Below are positions 10,850 to 20,760 of a stretch of 64,000 nucleotides of DNA, in pieces. Source of the stretch: Camarhynchus parvulus (lineage: Eukaryota > Chordata > Aves > Passeriformes > Thraupidae). Made by a program: the position numbers and the translations under genes. A model generated the notes under the pieces. The model had not been told where the DNA came from. It saw nothing but the letters and a program-made list of their open reading frames with translations, and searched no databases. The stretch lies in assembly GCF_901933205.1 (NCBI RefSeq), contig NC_044600.1, forward strand, positions 11,942,501 to 12,006,500, in the 5' to 3' direction. Every line of letters starts with the position of its first letter. Position 1 is the first letter of the stretch.

Positions 10850-12000
10850 CAAATTTATTCATGACCAATTTAGAAAATTTGACCTAGTGCAGATGCTATC
10901 TTTTAGACTACTTTTTTCCTGTCCTCTTGTTATATAGTGCCAATTGTGTGTAAAATACCCCAGTGTAGCCTGTCCCTTCACTGGTTCACCTGGCCTGGCT
11001 AAAGAGATGATGCTCTTTAACCTCACTTTGTACAACAGATGTGTTTGTGGAACCACATCTCTCGCCCTCCTACCACTGGAATTTAATGTTTTCTTGGAAG
11101 AGGCGTCTGGAACTATGCAAAATATCAGTAAACCACTCCAAAACCATCCTGGTGCTCTTGTATTGACACCCTGTATGATGATGTGTACAATGATCATTAT
11201 CACATTGCCCTGAATTTCTCACATTATTTTCCTTTGGTATCCAAGGACATCAGTGGTCTCCTTCCCAGCTACATCTCAGTGCTTGCTCCCAGGTATCTTC
11301 TGAGCAGCCACTGCATCCACATCTCTCCCTTCTGTCATGGACAACTGATGAGCTCCTATTTCACACTGGAAATTCTTGTTACTGGTCTCCATGCTTACGA
11401 CTTGACTTTGCACTCAGCACTATTAAATGCCATTTTATGTCTATCACTCCCAATCAACAAAGTCATCTAAATACCTTTCATGTGATAATCTGACCCTCCT
11501 CTATGCTGACAATTCCTCCCCAGTTTTTGTCATGCCACACAGCTCCTGGGCACACACCCACACCCTGCACACAGGTCAGAGTGGATCCATTCAACAGGCT
11601 CAAGCCCGGTCCCAAGGGAGCAGCACCACCAATCTCCCTCTATCCTGGTGACTTTCTCTGAGTACCTCTTTCCATTCAGAGAACTTTATTTGCATGCAAT
11701 GGTTGTATCTACTCTTTGACCAGGTTCTTTTCTACCTTTCAATTCTTGTCTTGAACCACCATCTTCATTTTAAGCCATAACATCCTGTGGGGCATAGTAC
11801 CACATACTTGGCTTTAGATAAATGACATTCCTACCCTACCCCGTCTAAATAATCTGTTATATGAAAAAGATGTTAGATTAGTCTAGCACAATCCATCTTT
11901 GATAAAATCTTGTTGTAATTTAGCCTGCTTCCTCATTATTTCCATGCCTGATTATTCTTTCCTACAAAATACGTCATAAGATGCTGGGTACTGTTGTGTT
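10850..12000 (-). mobile_element. Ancient, diverged CR1/L2-like LINE reverse-transcriptase remnant
   Basis: Read on the minus strand, this block has the order and wording of an old amniote CR1-type reverse-transcriptase ORF. Around 11826-11815, GTCATTTATCTA translates as VIYL. Close by, CCCCACAGGATGTTATGG (11792-11775) gives a PHRML-like piece, recalling the family's '(V)xLDFSKAFDTVPHxxL' catalytic segment. Further along, minus-strand phrases around 11400-11150 recall the later RT and thumb region. The reading frame is destroyed by many indels and stops. Divergence is much greater than in the CR1 tails elsewhere in the window, which implies an old insertion. The subfamily and exact edges are not determined. 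Confidence 0.5.
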
Positions 12001-13649
12001 CAAACCAGCTGGCCTAACATTTCCTGCATTGCTTTTTTATTTTCTGAGTCTCTAGGGACTCCCTGTAAAGGACACAAATGCTTCCCCTCTTCTGCATCTG
12101 AAGAGCCACAAGAGAGTCTTGCTGCAAGCTTTGCAAGCCTTGTGCCACTGCTTTCAGTATTCCAGGACTGGGATTATTGGCACTTCTTCATTTGTCTCAC
12201 CAAGATATTTAAGTTTTGCCTGTTTTCCCTGGGTTTTTTTGAAACCTTTGCTATGAATAGCTTTCACTTGCCTGCAGATTTGTCAGTAATTACACTCTGT
12301 TCCAGATTCTACAGAAGGTTCTGCTTTCATGAGAAAGTTGTGTCATTATTTAGAGACATCAGTTCCCCTTCCAGTTTAGGCATGTCTAATTTCGGTTCTG
12401 TGCAAATTGACTAAGTGCAGGCTTTGGTTGAACCCAAATAAGCTCATTTGAACCTAAATAAGAATGTCCGCACACAAGGTCACATCAGGTTAATCAAATC
12501 ACTTTAAAAACAGACTTAAACTAAATTGGTGCAATTTCCCCATGTAGACAAGGCCAAAGACAATAAAGGAATATGAAACAGGTCAAAGTCTCTCATTAAT
12601 TGCACACACCTTTGTGGTTTGACTGAATCTGGTGATTCTGAGGCTGGGCAGATGTGCCCAGCTGAGCACAGAGCTCTTGCTGGGGCCTGCCACCACCTCA
12701 GCCTCCCTTAAATCCGGGCTTAAGTGAGACTGGAGTAACAATAAGTAGGGTCTTGCAGACTTTTCTACAGGGACATTGCTCCTTCAGCTTATGGCCACAG
12801 GGCATATAGGCCATATCTTTTTGGTCACACCAAAGTAGCAGTGAAACAAGGCAAAAAAACCCAGAATGGCCTCAGCCTGGGCTGTGGATGGGACAGAGCT
12901 GGTGGAGCTACAGGCAGGAAAGCTGATCACCAGGGCCATTGTGGTGGGCACAGAGCTGCTGCTGCAGCAGAGCACGGCCCCAGCTGAGCCAGGACTCACT
13001 CAAAAGAAGGGGGTCATCCAGGTCCTAACAAATAAATACAGTTGTTCACCTGCCTGACTTCCCTGACAGAGACTTGTAACTGAAGTGGTAGAGAGGTCTA
13101 TCATTTCAATAATACCAGAAAGCATTGGTTCATACTATTTTGGTATTTGTAAGTTTTACTGTTCTGCTTAAAGCCATATTATTTCACTAGGATCTGTAAG
13201 TGTTCCAGCACAAGCCTGACTTCAGTTATTCTGATATAGGCACACAGCTTATTTCTCCAGACTTGAAAGAATGATCTATGTTGGCACTAAAACCTTTGTA
13301 GCATTACATGTGAATCTTGGGAGGTTGAGTAATTTAGGACAAAACAAAGCAACTTCTGTTCACAGACAAGCCCTGGCTCCAAACTGTAAAGACATCCTAC
13401 CAGTATTTTGATACTACTAATGAGGAGAAGTTGGATTTGACATTAGTATCTCTGCAATGTAATGCCACTTCCTCTATCATGAGACTTTAATTATGAACTA
13501 CTCATTTGCTAATTTTAATCTTTAACTCTGAGCTATTTTTGTGTACTTGATGTATGTATTAAACCAGAAAAATAATTTAATACAGATACAGTCTCAGTGG
13601 CTAAAACCCAGGAACCATCACACATCTTACTGAAGTTTGCAGTTTCTTC

Positions 13650-13706
13650 CATTTCAAACCAATTTAACTTTTTCATTTATACATTTCAAACCAATTTAAC
13701 TTTTTC
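13650..13706. repeat. 25-bp direct repeat, period 32
   Basis: An identical 25-base stretch containing ATTTCAAACCAATTTAAC occupies 13650-13674 and 13682-13706, separated by a seven-base spacer. Perfect identity implies a recent local duplication. Confidence 0.9.
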
Positions 13707-14111
13707 CTCTAAATCAATTAATTGTAATCCACAACTTGGAACAGTCAGGATAAGTAAGCAGCAAGCAACCACTCCTGAAAACAAGTTCATTTTTCCTATT
13801 ACCTCTTCCAGAAAAATCCTAAAGATTTGGTACTACACATGTTTAGCCCAAGAGATACAAACGCCTCCCTTACACACAAATTTCAGTTTTTGGCTTTTCC
13901 TGGAGCTTTGTGTCCTCATTAGTGCCTGCTGCATTTGTCAGGGCTCCATCAGCCACAGAGTCCTGAGTGCAGTTGTTCTGGTCCTCCCTGGTGCAGCACT
14001 GACACTCTGCCTTACTCTGATTAACACATTACAGGAGAATGATCTGCTTTTTTTTTTTTAATACAGTTTCTAAAAACCAAAAATCCAATGTATTTTTCTG
14101 AAACACATGAA

Positions 14112-14142
14112 ATTCAGTCAGAATGTATTATTCTGACTGAAT
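14112..14142. repeat. Perfect 13-bp inverted repeat with 5-nt loop
   Basis: ATTCAGTCAGAAT (14112-14124) and ATTCTGACTGAAT (14130-14142) are exact reverse complements separated by GTATT. The stem could extrude as a cruciform or fold in RNA. It lacks a downstream U-run and there is no gene next to it, so a terminator role is not supported. Confidence 0.9.
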
Positions 14143-15459
14143 AACTGTGGTGAGGGACTGCAGCCTAGGAAGTTTATAAAAATTACACAAATTCCCAACC
14201 AAAACACCACATTGTCAGACATTCAGTACCAGGGCTGCACATTGCGTACTCTTGAAAGTGTCTGCAGCTTCAAACAACATCCCTTACATCTCTGAGGACT
14301 GTGAAGCCTACACATCAAACCCATGAAGAGCTAGCTGTCTCTTTAAGCCAAATTCGCCTTTCCAGAGCTAGGGATTAGCCAGCAGTGATCCAGCAAAATA
14401 AGGACAGGGGAGCACCGGCATTCTGCTCAAAAATGAAAGAAGTGACTCCTAAGATTTTCTCATGTATACACCAGAAATTCTAATCCCTCTAGTGAAATCA
14501 GCACCACAGCTTTCACTGCACACAGCAAAATAAACTTCAGCTAATAAATACCCCTACCCTCCCCAGGCAGGTAAGGCATGGGGCATTTCAACAGCTTTGA
14601 TTTCAGGACATTATTTCGAGAGCCACCCCCCTGCTGAAGGGCACAACTTCATCCACGGATCAGGGGTACTTGGCACTCGGGTGCCAGTTCTGTCTCTGAA
14701 AAGGGACTGATGTGCTGGACTTCTCCAAAACCCACTGAGCAGGGATCTGCCTCCTGCCCTCGGGGACTGTGGCACTTCACAAAGGACTACAGCTCTCCAA
14801 ACCGCGTGCGACACCTCACTGATGAATCACACAGGGCTCAGCTCCGACCTGCGCTTCCAGTGCGAGCCACCCAGAGCAATCACTTCACAATTTCTGCCAC
14901 TAAGGACCAAGGCGTGGAGTTATCATTCACAAATCCATGGCTGAAACATGTGAGGGACTTTCAAAGCCTTCTTAATTCCCCACTTATAATGTAAACATTC
15001 TGTAAAATCAAATGACACAACAACCCTGGTGGGAAGAATGACTTTTCAACCTGGATTTTAGACGATATCTTTAGGTGCAAGACTCATTTCGGAGGTTTTT
15101 CTCCAGCCTATTTCAGCCAAATACATTCCACGAACGACGAACTTTAAGACAGAACGAGAAGCCTGCGATCAGACCCATTTCAGTCTCCTGAAAATCAGCT
15201 TCTCTCAATCCCAAATCACCGCAGCTCTCAGCTGCGCTCAGCCCGTGGCTGCTCCCGAGCAGCTCCGAGCGCCGCGGTCCGCGGGCTCTGCGGGACGGGG
15301 ATGCCGGGGCCGGCTTCGGGATGCGCTCCTGCATCCCGGTCCCGGGGTCCCCTTCCCGCCTGCCCTCTACAGCCAGAGCCCCCCGGACAGCCTGTGCTGC
15401 GTCCTCTGCCCGTCTTCACGGTACAAGGATTTTTAAAGGAAAAAAACAGAGGACTTGCG

Positions 15460-15516
15460 GCTGTCAGTTTTCCTTTGCAGAACTTACCTGGGACCGTCCT
15501 GGCAGCGTCCGAAGGT
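15460..15516. other. Overlapping splice-like signals on both strands
   Basis: On the minus strand CCCAG|GTAAGTT spans 15492-15481 and is a full-consensus 5' splice donor, suitable for ending a non-coding first exon transcribed leftward out of the CpG island. On the plus strand the same site is preceded by a pyrimidine tract and CAG (TTTTCCTTTGCAG ending at 15480), a good 3' acceptor, with a possible donor GAAG|GTAGGG near 15511-15520. Both cannot be used by one gene. The minus-strand donor is the stronger match and fits the position at the island's edge. Confidence 0.4.
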
Positions 15517-15987
15517 AGGGCGGAGCGGCGAGTGCCGCGTCCCGGCCCTGCAGCGGGGGCTTTTCCCACGGGCTGCAGGTGCGGGTCCCCTCCCTCCGTC
15601 CCTCCCGCCTGACCCCGCAGGGTTCGCGGCCCCGCGGCCGTACGTACCGCCTAGGAAGATGCGCGTCCCGGAGCCGCTCTCAGTGCCATGCCCAGCCCCG
15701 GCGCGGTGTCCCCCCGGCCACAGGGGTTACCGCTGCCCGCGGGGTCTCGCTGCCCGGCGGTGACATGGCATGAGCGCGGCAGGCCGGGGGCAGTGCCGGG
15801 GACCCGCGGCGATGCGCGGCGGTGGGCGCACGGGGGGCGCGGGCTGCGGGACTTGTGAAACTCGGCTGTGGCGGCGGCCGGTTGTGTAACGCGGCGGGCT
15901 GGGCCCGGCCCCCGGCACTGCACAGGCGCGCTGCTTCCCCGCCCCGCCGCCACCGGCACCGCCACCGGCAGCCGCGGGCAGAGCGCC

Positions 15988-16020
15988 CCGCACGGGAGGA
16001 GCGCTCCGCACGGGAGGAGC
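15988..16020. repeat. Short tandem repeat in the CpG island, period 18
   Basis: CCGCACGGGAGGAGC occurs at 15988-16002 and 16006-16020. It is a small GC-rich duplication within the island core. Confidence 0.85.
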
Positions 16021-16560
16021 CGCGCACCTCGGCGGGCGCGGGGCCCGGACGGGGCCGGGCAGGTGGCGCGGGCAGCGGCGGTGTCGTGCGCCGGGAGGAA
16101 GCGGCGGAAAGTGGGTCACCGCGGTCACCGCCGCCGATGCGCGGGTACCGGCCGCGGGGTGGCCCCGGCCGCGGAGTCCTGCCGGGACCGGCCCGTCCTC
16201 TCTCCGTGCGGAGCGAGGCCCGGCCCCGGCTGCCCCGACGGAGCCGCAGCCGCTCTGCGCTCCCCGCCAGGAGCGCGGCACCGGCTCCCTGCGCAGCACG
16301 AGCTGTGCCCTGACGGGATTAGTCATCCCGTACCGTGAGTCACCCATTTAACATTTGCCGCTTCCTTCCTCAAAGGTTTTTGGGGGTTTTTAATTCCCTT
16401 TCTCCAGCGTAACTGTTTACCCTCCTCTCCAAGGACAGCGGGCAGCTCCTTTCCCTGCCCGCGACTACGGCCGTGCTCGGAGCCGCAGCCGGCGACAGGA
16501 GCCCCGGGGTCCCGCCTGCGCTGCCACGGTGTCGCCGGACAGTCAGGCTGGGGCCGCTGC

Positions 16561-18394
16561 TCTGTCGTGCCATGTGGTCCTGCACATCGCCAGAGTCTGG
16601 TTTATGCTCCTCTTGTATCTGGAAGCAGCAGGTACCAAAGCTGGGGCGTTAAGACTTCTGGAGTCTCTTCCTCTCTCTTCTCAAGGCACCGCCGGGTGGG
16701 GACCAGCGCTGGGAAACCACTGGTTGATGCCACAGTTGGGATGACTTGGGAGAACATCGCTGAGTCCCTGACTCTGGCCCTGGGCTACTCCAAGCAGCTT
16801 CCAAAATTGAGCGCACTCCCTTACCAGCAAATTAATTTTTGGAGTCCTTTTCCCCCCTCTCCACTCCAAGCAGCTTCTTCTTGGAAAGCTGCTCCTTCAC
16901 CTATGCAGTGCTGGGGGATCTGCTCCCTCTGGGAGTATGTTACTGCCTAGCAGCCCTTTTCCACAGCTGGCATCCTCACCGCTGCCTTTCTTTGCTCAGC
17001 CAAAATTCCTGTTCCTCTCCCAGCCCTCGTTCTGCAGAAGGAAAGGGGCAGGCGGGCAGGCAGCCTGCACCACCCCATCCCCACACGTGCCAGTGTCCCA
17101 AAGCACAGCATGAGGGACAAAAGCAGAAACCACAAATGGGACAGTGGACAAAAGACTTTCCTATGAGGCCATGAGGTTTCTAATATGAACCTGATGCCAG
17201 TGAGGAAAGGGAAGTGGTGGTACAGCAATAACCCTGAGGGACATCAGCTGGTATTGATGAGCGCAAGTAAAAGGGCACCTTTGCACACCAGTTAATATTT
17301 CTTATTTACTTTGCTATCAGAGGCAAAGAAAATAGCTTGGTTGTGCTGCCTGCCACAAGTGGCAGATCTCTTTTTCTCACTTAGAGTGGGTTTTTGAGGC
17401 ACGCAGCCTCGTCATGTGAAACACAGCAACCCTTCCCTCATTCAGGTGTTAAAAATCCTTCCTGCTCACTTTCAGGCAAGACACCAACAGATGTCAAATG
17501 CAGCATTTCTCTCCACTTTTACCTGGGTTCAGGTGTGCCTCTGCAGCCCTGCACAGCCGGGACCATCACCAGTGGGATGGATGTCACTGCCTCCCTACAT
17601 GGACATGGAGATACACATTTGGGGAGGTAGAGGGGGAATGATGAGAACATCAGACTCTGTGTCTGAGGCACTTGAAGATTCAGTACCCACAGACGGATGG
17701 GTGGGAAGCACAGGCAGGCAGGATGTGGCCCCAAAGAGGCTGTGGTAGGTTTCCCCTCAAGGTACAAGTGCCACAGCCATTGCCCTGAGCTCTGCTAGCA
17801 GCTGGCCAGGGGAGCTGGCACTGCTGGGACACTTCCTTGGCCATCCCCCATCCCACAAGTCTGACAGGCACAGGAAACAGCATCAACACTGCCTTCTAAT
17901 AAAGCAAACTGTTCAGAAGTACCACTTTACCTCATAAAAAAAACATTATTTGCTGACCAGAAATCATGTCTTATTTGAAGTGTTCCAAGAAACTCCCTTG
18001 CAGACCCTGGCAGGTAGAGCTAGCAGGCTGGGCAAATACAGGGGCCCCTCCTCCTGCAGCAATGGTGAAGGAGCTTTCATATCAATTTCTTTAATGATCT
18101 CATTTAGAATTACACACTTTCCACCAAGATCTTTCCAAAAGTTAAGAAAGAACAGGGAAACAGACATTTCTGCCACTGCAAAAATTCACACATTGTTCAG
18201 CAAGTTGTGGCATTGGGCAGCTTTGGCCGTGCTCAGCGATGGTTGGCACAGCCTCAAATTTGTTTATATTGTTAGTTTCTGACAGTGCTGCATTGCAAAG
18301 ACATGCCAGCAATAAGACTAAGAGAGAGCTGGTTTTGGACAGAAAATAAGAACATCAAAGAAAAAAATTATCTTTCTTGTTCTTATAAATATTA
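16561..18394. other. Non-coding stretch downstream of the CpG island
   Basis: Moderate GC that falls back to background. No exon is convincing. Overlapping frames on both strands (for example 16567-16950 plus and 16947-17228 minus) lack recognisable content. If a plus-strand transcript starts in the island, this would be its first intron. Confidence 0.5.
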
Positions 18395-18521
18395 TTGTGT
18401 ATGTTTTTATATATGTTCTTGTGTGTGAATAGAAGTGTGTATAATATATATATATAATCTATGTATATGTATAAATATGTACATACACGTATATTCATAT
18501 TATATATATATGTATATAAAC
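18395..18521. repeat. TA/TG-rich microsatellite
   Basis: Interrupted (TA)n and TATG/TGTA repeats, including TAATATATATATATAA near 18440 and ATTATATATATATGTATATA near 18500. The minus-strand frame through it is a Tyr/Ile run and not a gene. Confidence 0.9.
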
Positions 18522-18924
18522 CCAGCCTGCTGCACTCACTCAGTGAACTGGGAGATCCTGCAGCCTGACAGGCACCACTAAGGAGCAACATAATTAAATG
18601 AAGAACTAGAAGGATACCTTGAGCTGTATTTTGGAAGATCACACTCCCATTCACCATCCTTCATCCCGAGCAAAGGGCTGTCCAAACTAGCCTGTAAATT
18701 ACACACTGCAGAAATTCCTACGCAGGAAACGCTTGCATTCCTCGGCGCTAAGTCAAGAACCAGCCCCGGTTCAGGATCAGTCACCTCAGCCTTCTGTCCC
18801 TCCAGAGCGTGCCCAGAAATCCAGCGTGATGTTTTCCCCTTTTCACTCAGCAGTAACCGCGAGGCTTGGGATCACGCAAGCGGAAAGGAAAGAGGGGAAT
18901 AGAGATGGCAAAGAGGGAAGAGCA

Positions 18925-19050
18925 GCCTTGCCTTGTTCCGGAGCGCTGCTCCTGCCGGGTTCCGCGGCGGCCCCGGGCGCGGCAGGGAGCGGAGAGCGGC
19001 AGCGCCCACCCCGCGCTCGCCATCGGAGGCTGCGGGCGGGAGCCCAAGGC
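18925..19050. promoter_or_regulatory. Short CpG-rich patch, possible minor promoter or exon
   Basis: About 120 bases of GC-rich sequence with closely spaced CpGs (GTTCCGCGGCGGCCCCGGGC near 18959-18978), isolated in AT-richer DNA about 2.4 kb beyond the main island. It is too short for a standard CpG island. It could be an alternative first exon, a small regulatory island or an eroded island. Frames through it are composition-driven. Confidence 0.4.
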
Positions 19051-19268
19051 AGGGACACAGAGTTAATTGTGTCAGTGCTATTGCACAACACTGTTGCCTT
19101 GACACTGTGTCGTGTAAAGATTTTAAACTGCCTCTTTATTAGTCATCCTCTATTCATTTTAATTGTGCCTGATAAGCAGGGCCATTTCACCTTTGTGTTT
19201 TCTGTTCGAGCTTATCGTGCGTATTTATGTCGCCCAAGAGACTTTCAATCTCTTCCTGTAGCGTTGGT
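19051..19268. promoter_or_regulatory. Candidate conserved non-coding element B
   Basis: Directly follows the CpG-rich patch. The sequence is AT-rich with ATTA/TAATT sites (GAGTTAATTGTG near 19060, TTTTAATTGTGCC near 19157) and retained CpGs in an AT-rich setting (GTGTCGTG near 19108, GCTTATCGTGCGTATTTATG near 19210-19229, GTCGCCC). GTGCGTATTTATG and nearby words have the look of ultraconserved enhancer sequence. No repeat family is recognised and there is no convincing ORF. Function is inferred. Confidence 0.4.
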
Positions 19269-20629
19269 AGATGCAGAGGAATGAGGAGGCATTGCCATCA
19301 CAGCCTGCTGGGTTCTCACCTGTTTGCTTGCTACCTTTTCAGAGCCCTACTCTCTCATTGTGGGCATCTCCACAGGTCCTTGATCCTTACCCCAAAAATG
19401 CTCCAGCAGAGGCTTAGGTTAATGCACGGGAACCAGTAAGAAGGGATAGGCTGATTGAAACATGCACCTAATTTTTTTTTCAGGATCAAGTGCTGTAGGT
19501 GTGTGCTTAACACCACGGGACTCACTTTGATCTTCTCCCAGGACAGAATTTTCTATGGATTAAATTCTTGCCTCTGAATTAGGGTATTGGTTATTTAACA
19601 AAATCAAAGCTGGGAGATGAATAACTAATTATTGGATTTAATGCAAAGAATATAGTGAAAGTTTATGGAATATTTTAGTCTCAATTGCAACATAAAAATA
19701 TACTGCCTGAGAGTTTACCCGTGTGAACTCTGTCCCTGAAATTCCTTATCTAGCCTTATCTTTGTCAAGTCTGAAGTTTCACTGAAAGTCCCTGGAAATA
19801 GAGCATTTTCCCTTCTGTGGCATTCTGACCTTCTCCTCACCTCAAACATCCCCTTTTGTGTATGTTGTGGGAGGAGGAAGGGCCCTTTGGCCAGGGACAG
19901 CGCTGCCCACCTGTAGGAGCAGGGCAGGGGGCACAGCTGCTGCCCAGGACCTGGAGCACTGCTGGCACTGAGGGACTGTTTGCTTAGAGCACACCTCTGC
20001 TTCAGGAAGGTTATCAGAGTCCTTCTCCACCTGGAGATGGATCTGTTCACTGGGTTTATTTAGTTTCACCTTCATTTTCCCCGTTTAAAAGGGCTCAAAG
20101 GTAGAGTTCAGGTTTGAACCAGAATCATGTGTGGAGATGGGTAAAATCCCATTCTCAATTAAGTTCAGAAAAAGGAACAGAAACACCATTAAAGGCAGAA
20201 CAAAAAACACATTTACTCTAGTGTGAACAGTATTTCCCCCCTAGCATAAGATCTTGCATTCTCATGGGCTGAAATGAGCTACTCACTGTCCTACACAGCA
20301 TCTTTGAGGGCCACTTGGAATATTATGCAACTGCTTTAAAGGATTATGAACATACATGAATGAATTAATCACCATTTAGGACAAAATTCCGCCTAGGCTT
20401 TTGAGAACCAACTGGAATTTTTTCATTTCCATCATCCAGGACCTTATTTTGTAGAAAATGCTTTAAGATGGTTCTTATAGAGGCAACAGAAGTACTCAAA
20501 TTTTGTGTGTGTTTAGGGTCCTGTATTGCCTTGTGCTGGAGTAATACCTTGGCCAGATAAATGAATGTGTTTATATGAGAAGCCGAGAAGTGCCCAAGTC
20601 ATAATTTTGGCCCAGAAAAAGATTAAAGA
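19269..20629. other. Non-coding stretch, no gene seen
   Basis: AT-rich DNA with scattered short frames. No repeat family or RNA gene was recognised. Confidence 0.5.
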
Positions 20630-20760
20630 ATACTTTTCATGTGGCTGATCGTACTTCCAAAAATAATTATTATTTTTGTAAAGGAATAAAGTGTTCTGAC
20701 TTAACTGCAGTAAAATATTCTCTGATAAGTGTTCTTGTGATCTGTTATTCTGCCTAACTC
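20630..20760. promoter_or_regulatory. Candidate conserved non-coding element C (weak)
   Basis: AT-rich block with GCTGATCGTACTTCC, AATAATTATTATTTTTG and CTGATAAGTG words. It carries homeodomain-like and GATA-like sites and a lone CpG. It is less distinctive than elements A, B and D. Confidence 0.25.

Larger units (their letters stand above)
12001..15229. other. Non-coding stretch with small repeats and palindromes
   Basis: No gene is supported. Small features inside are a perfect 8-bp inverted repeat GCTGGGCA/TGCCCAGC at 12643-12662, a 25-bp direct repeat at 13650-13706, a T-run at about 14050-14060, and a 13-bp hairpin at 14112-14142. CpG content starts to rise from about 14.6 kb as the CpG island is approached. 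Confidence 0.55.
15230..16560. promoter_or_regulatory. CpG island, probable gene promoter
   Basis: An abrupt change from AT-rich DNA to dense CpG, GC-dominated sequence. The core at about 15500-16310 is packed with CCGCGG, GGCGCG and similar motifs. A canonical GC box (reverse-strand GGGGCGGGG) lies in CCCCGCCCCGCCGC at 15937-15950, and an AP-1-type TGAGTCA at 16336-16342. No TATA box was noticed, as is usual for CpG-island promoters with dispersed start sites. The long frames here, such as 15727-16347 minus and 15822-16313 plus, are low-complexity Arg/Pro/Gly/Ala translations caused by composition and are not credible proteins. The island should mark the 5' end of a transcript, but the gene and its direction cannot be determined from the sequence alone. 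Confidence 0.8.

Noticed and set aside
12643..12662. 8-bp inverted repeat GCTGGGCA/TGCCCAGC
   Set aside because: Arms this short are expected by chance several times in 64 kb, and nothing nearby gives it context.
15727..16347. 206-codon minus-strand frame in the CpG island, and overlapping plus-strand frames
   Set aside because: Arg/Pro/Gly/Ala low-complexity translations on both strands. GC-rich DNA lacks stop codons, so length here is not evidence of coding.
18355..18657. Tyr/Ile-rich minus-strand frame
   Set aside because: Translation of the TA/TG microsatellite.
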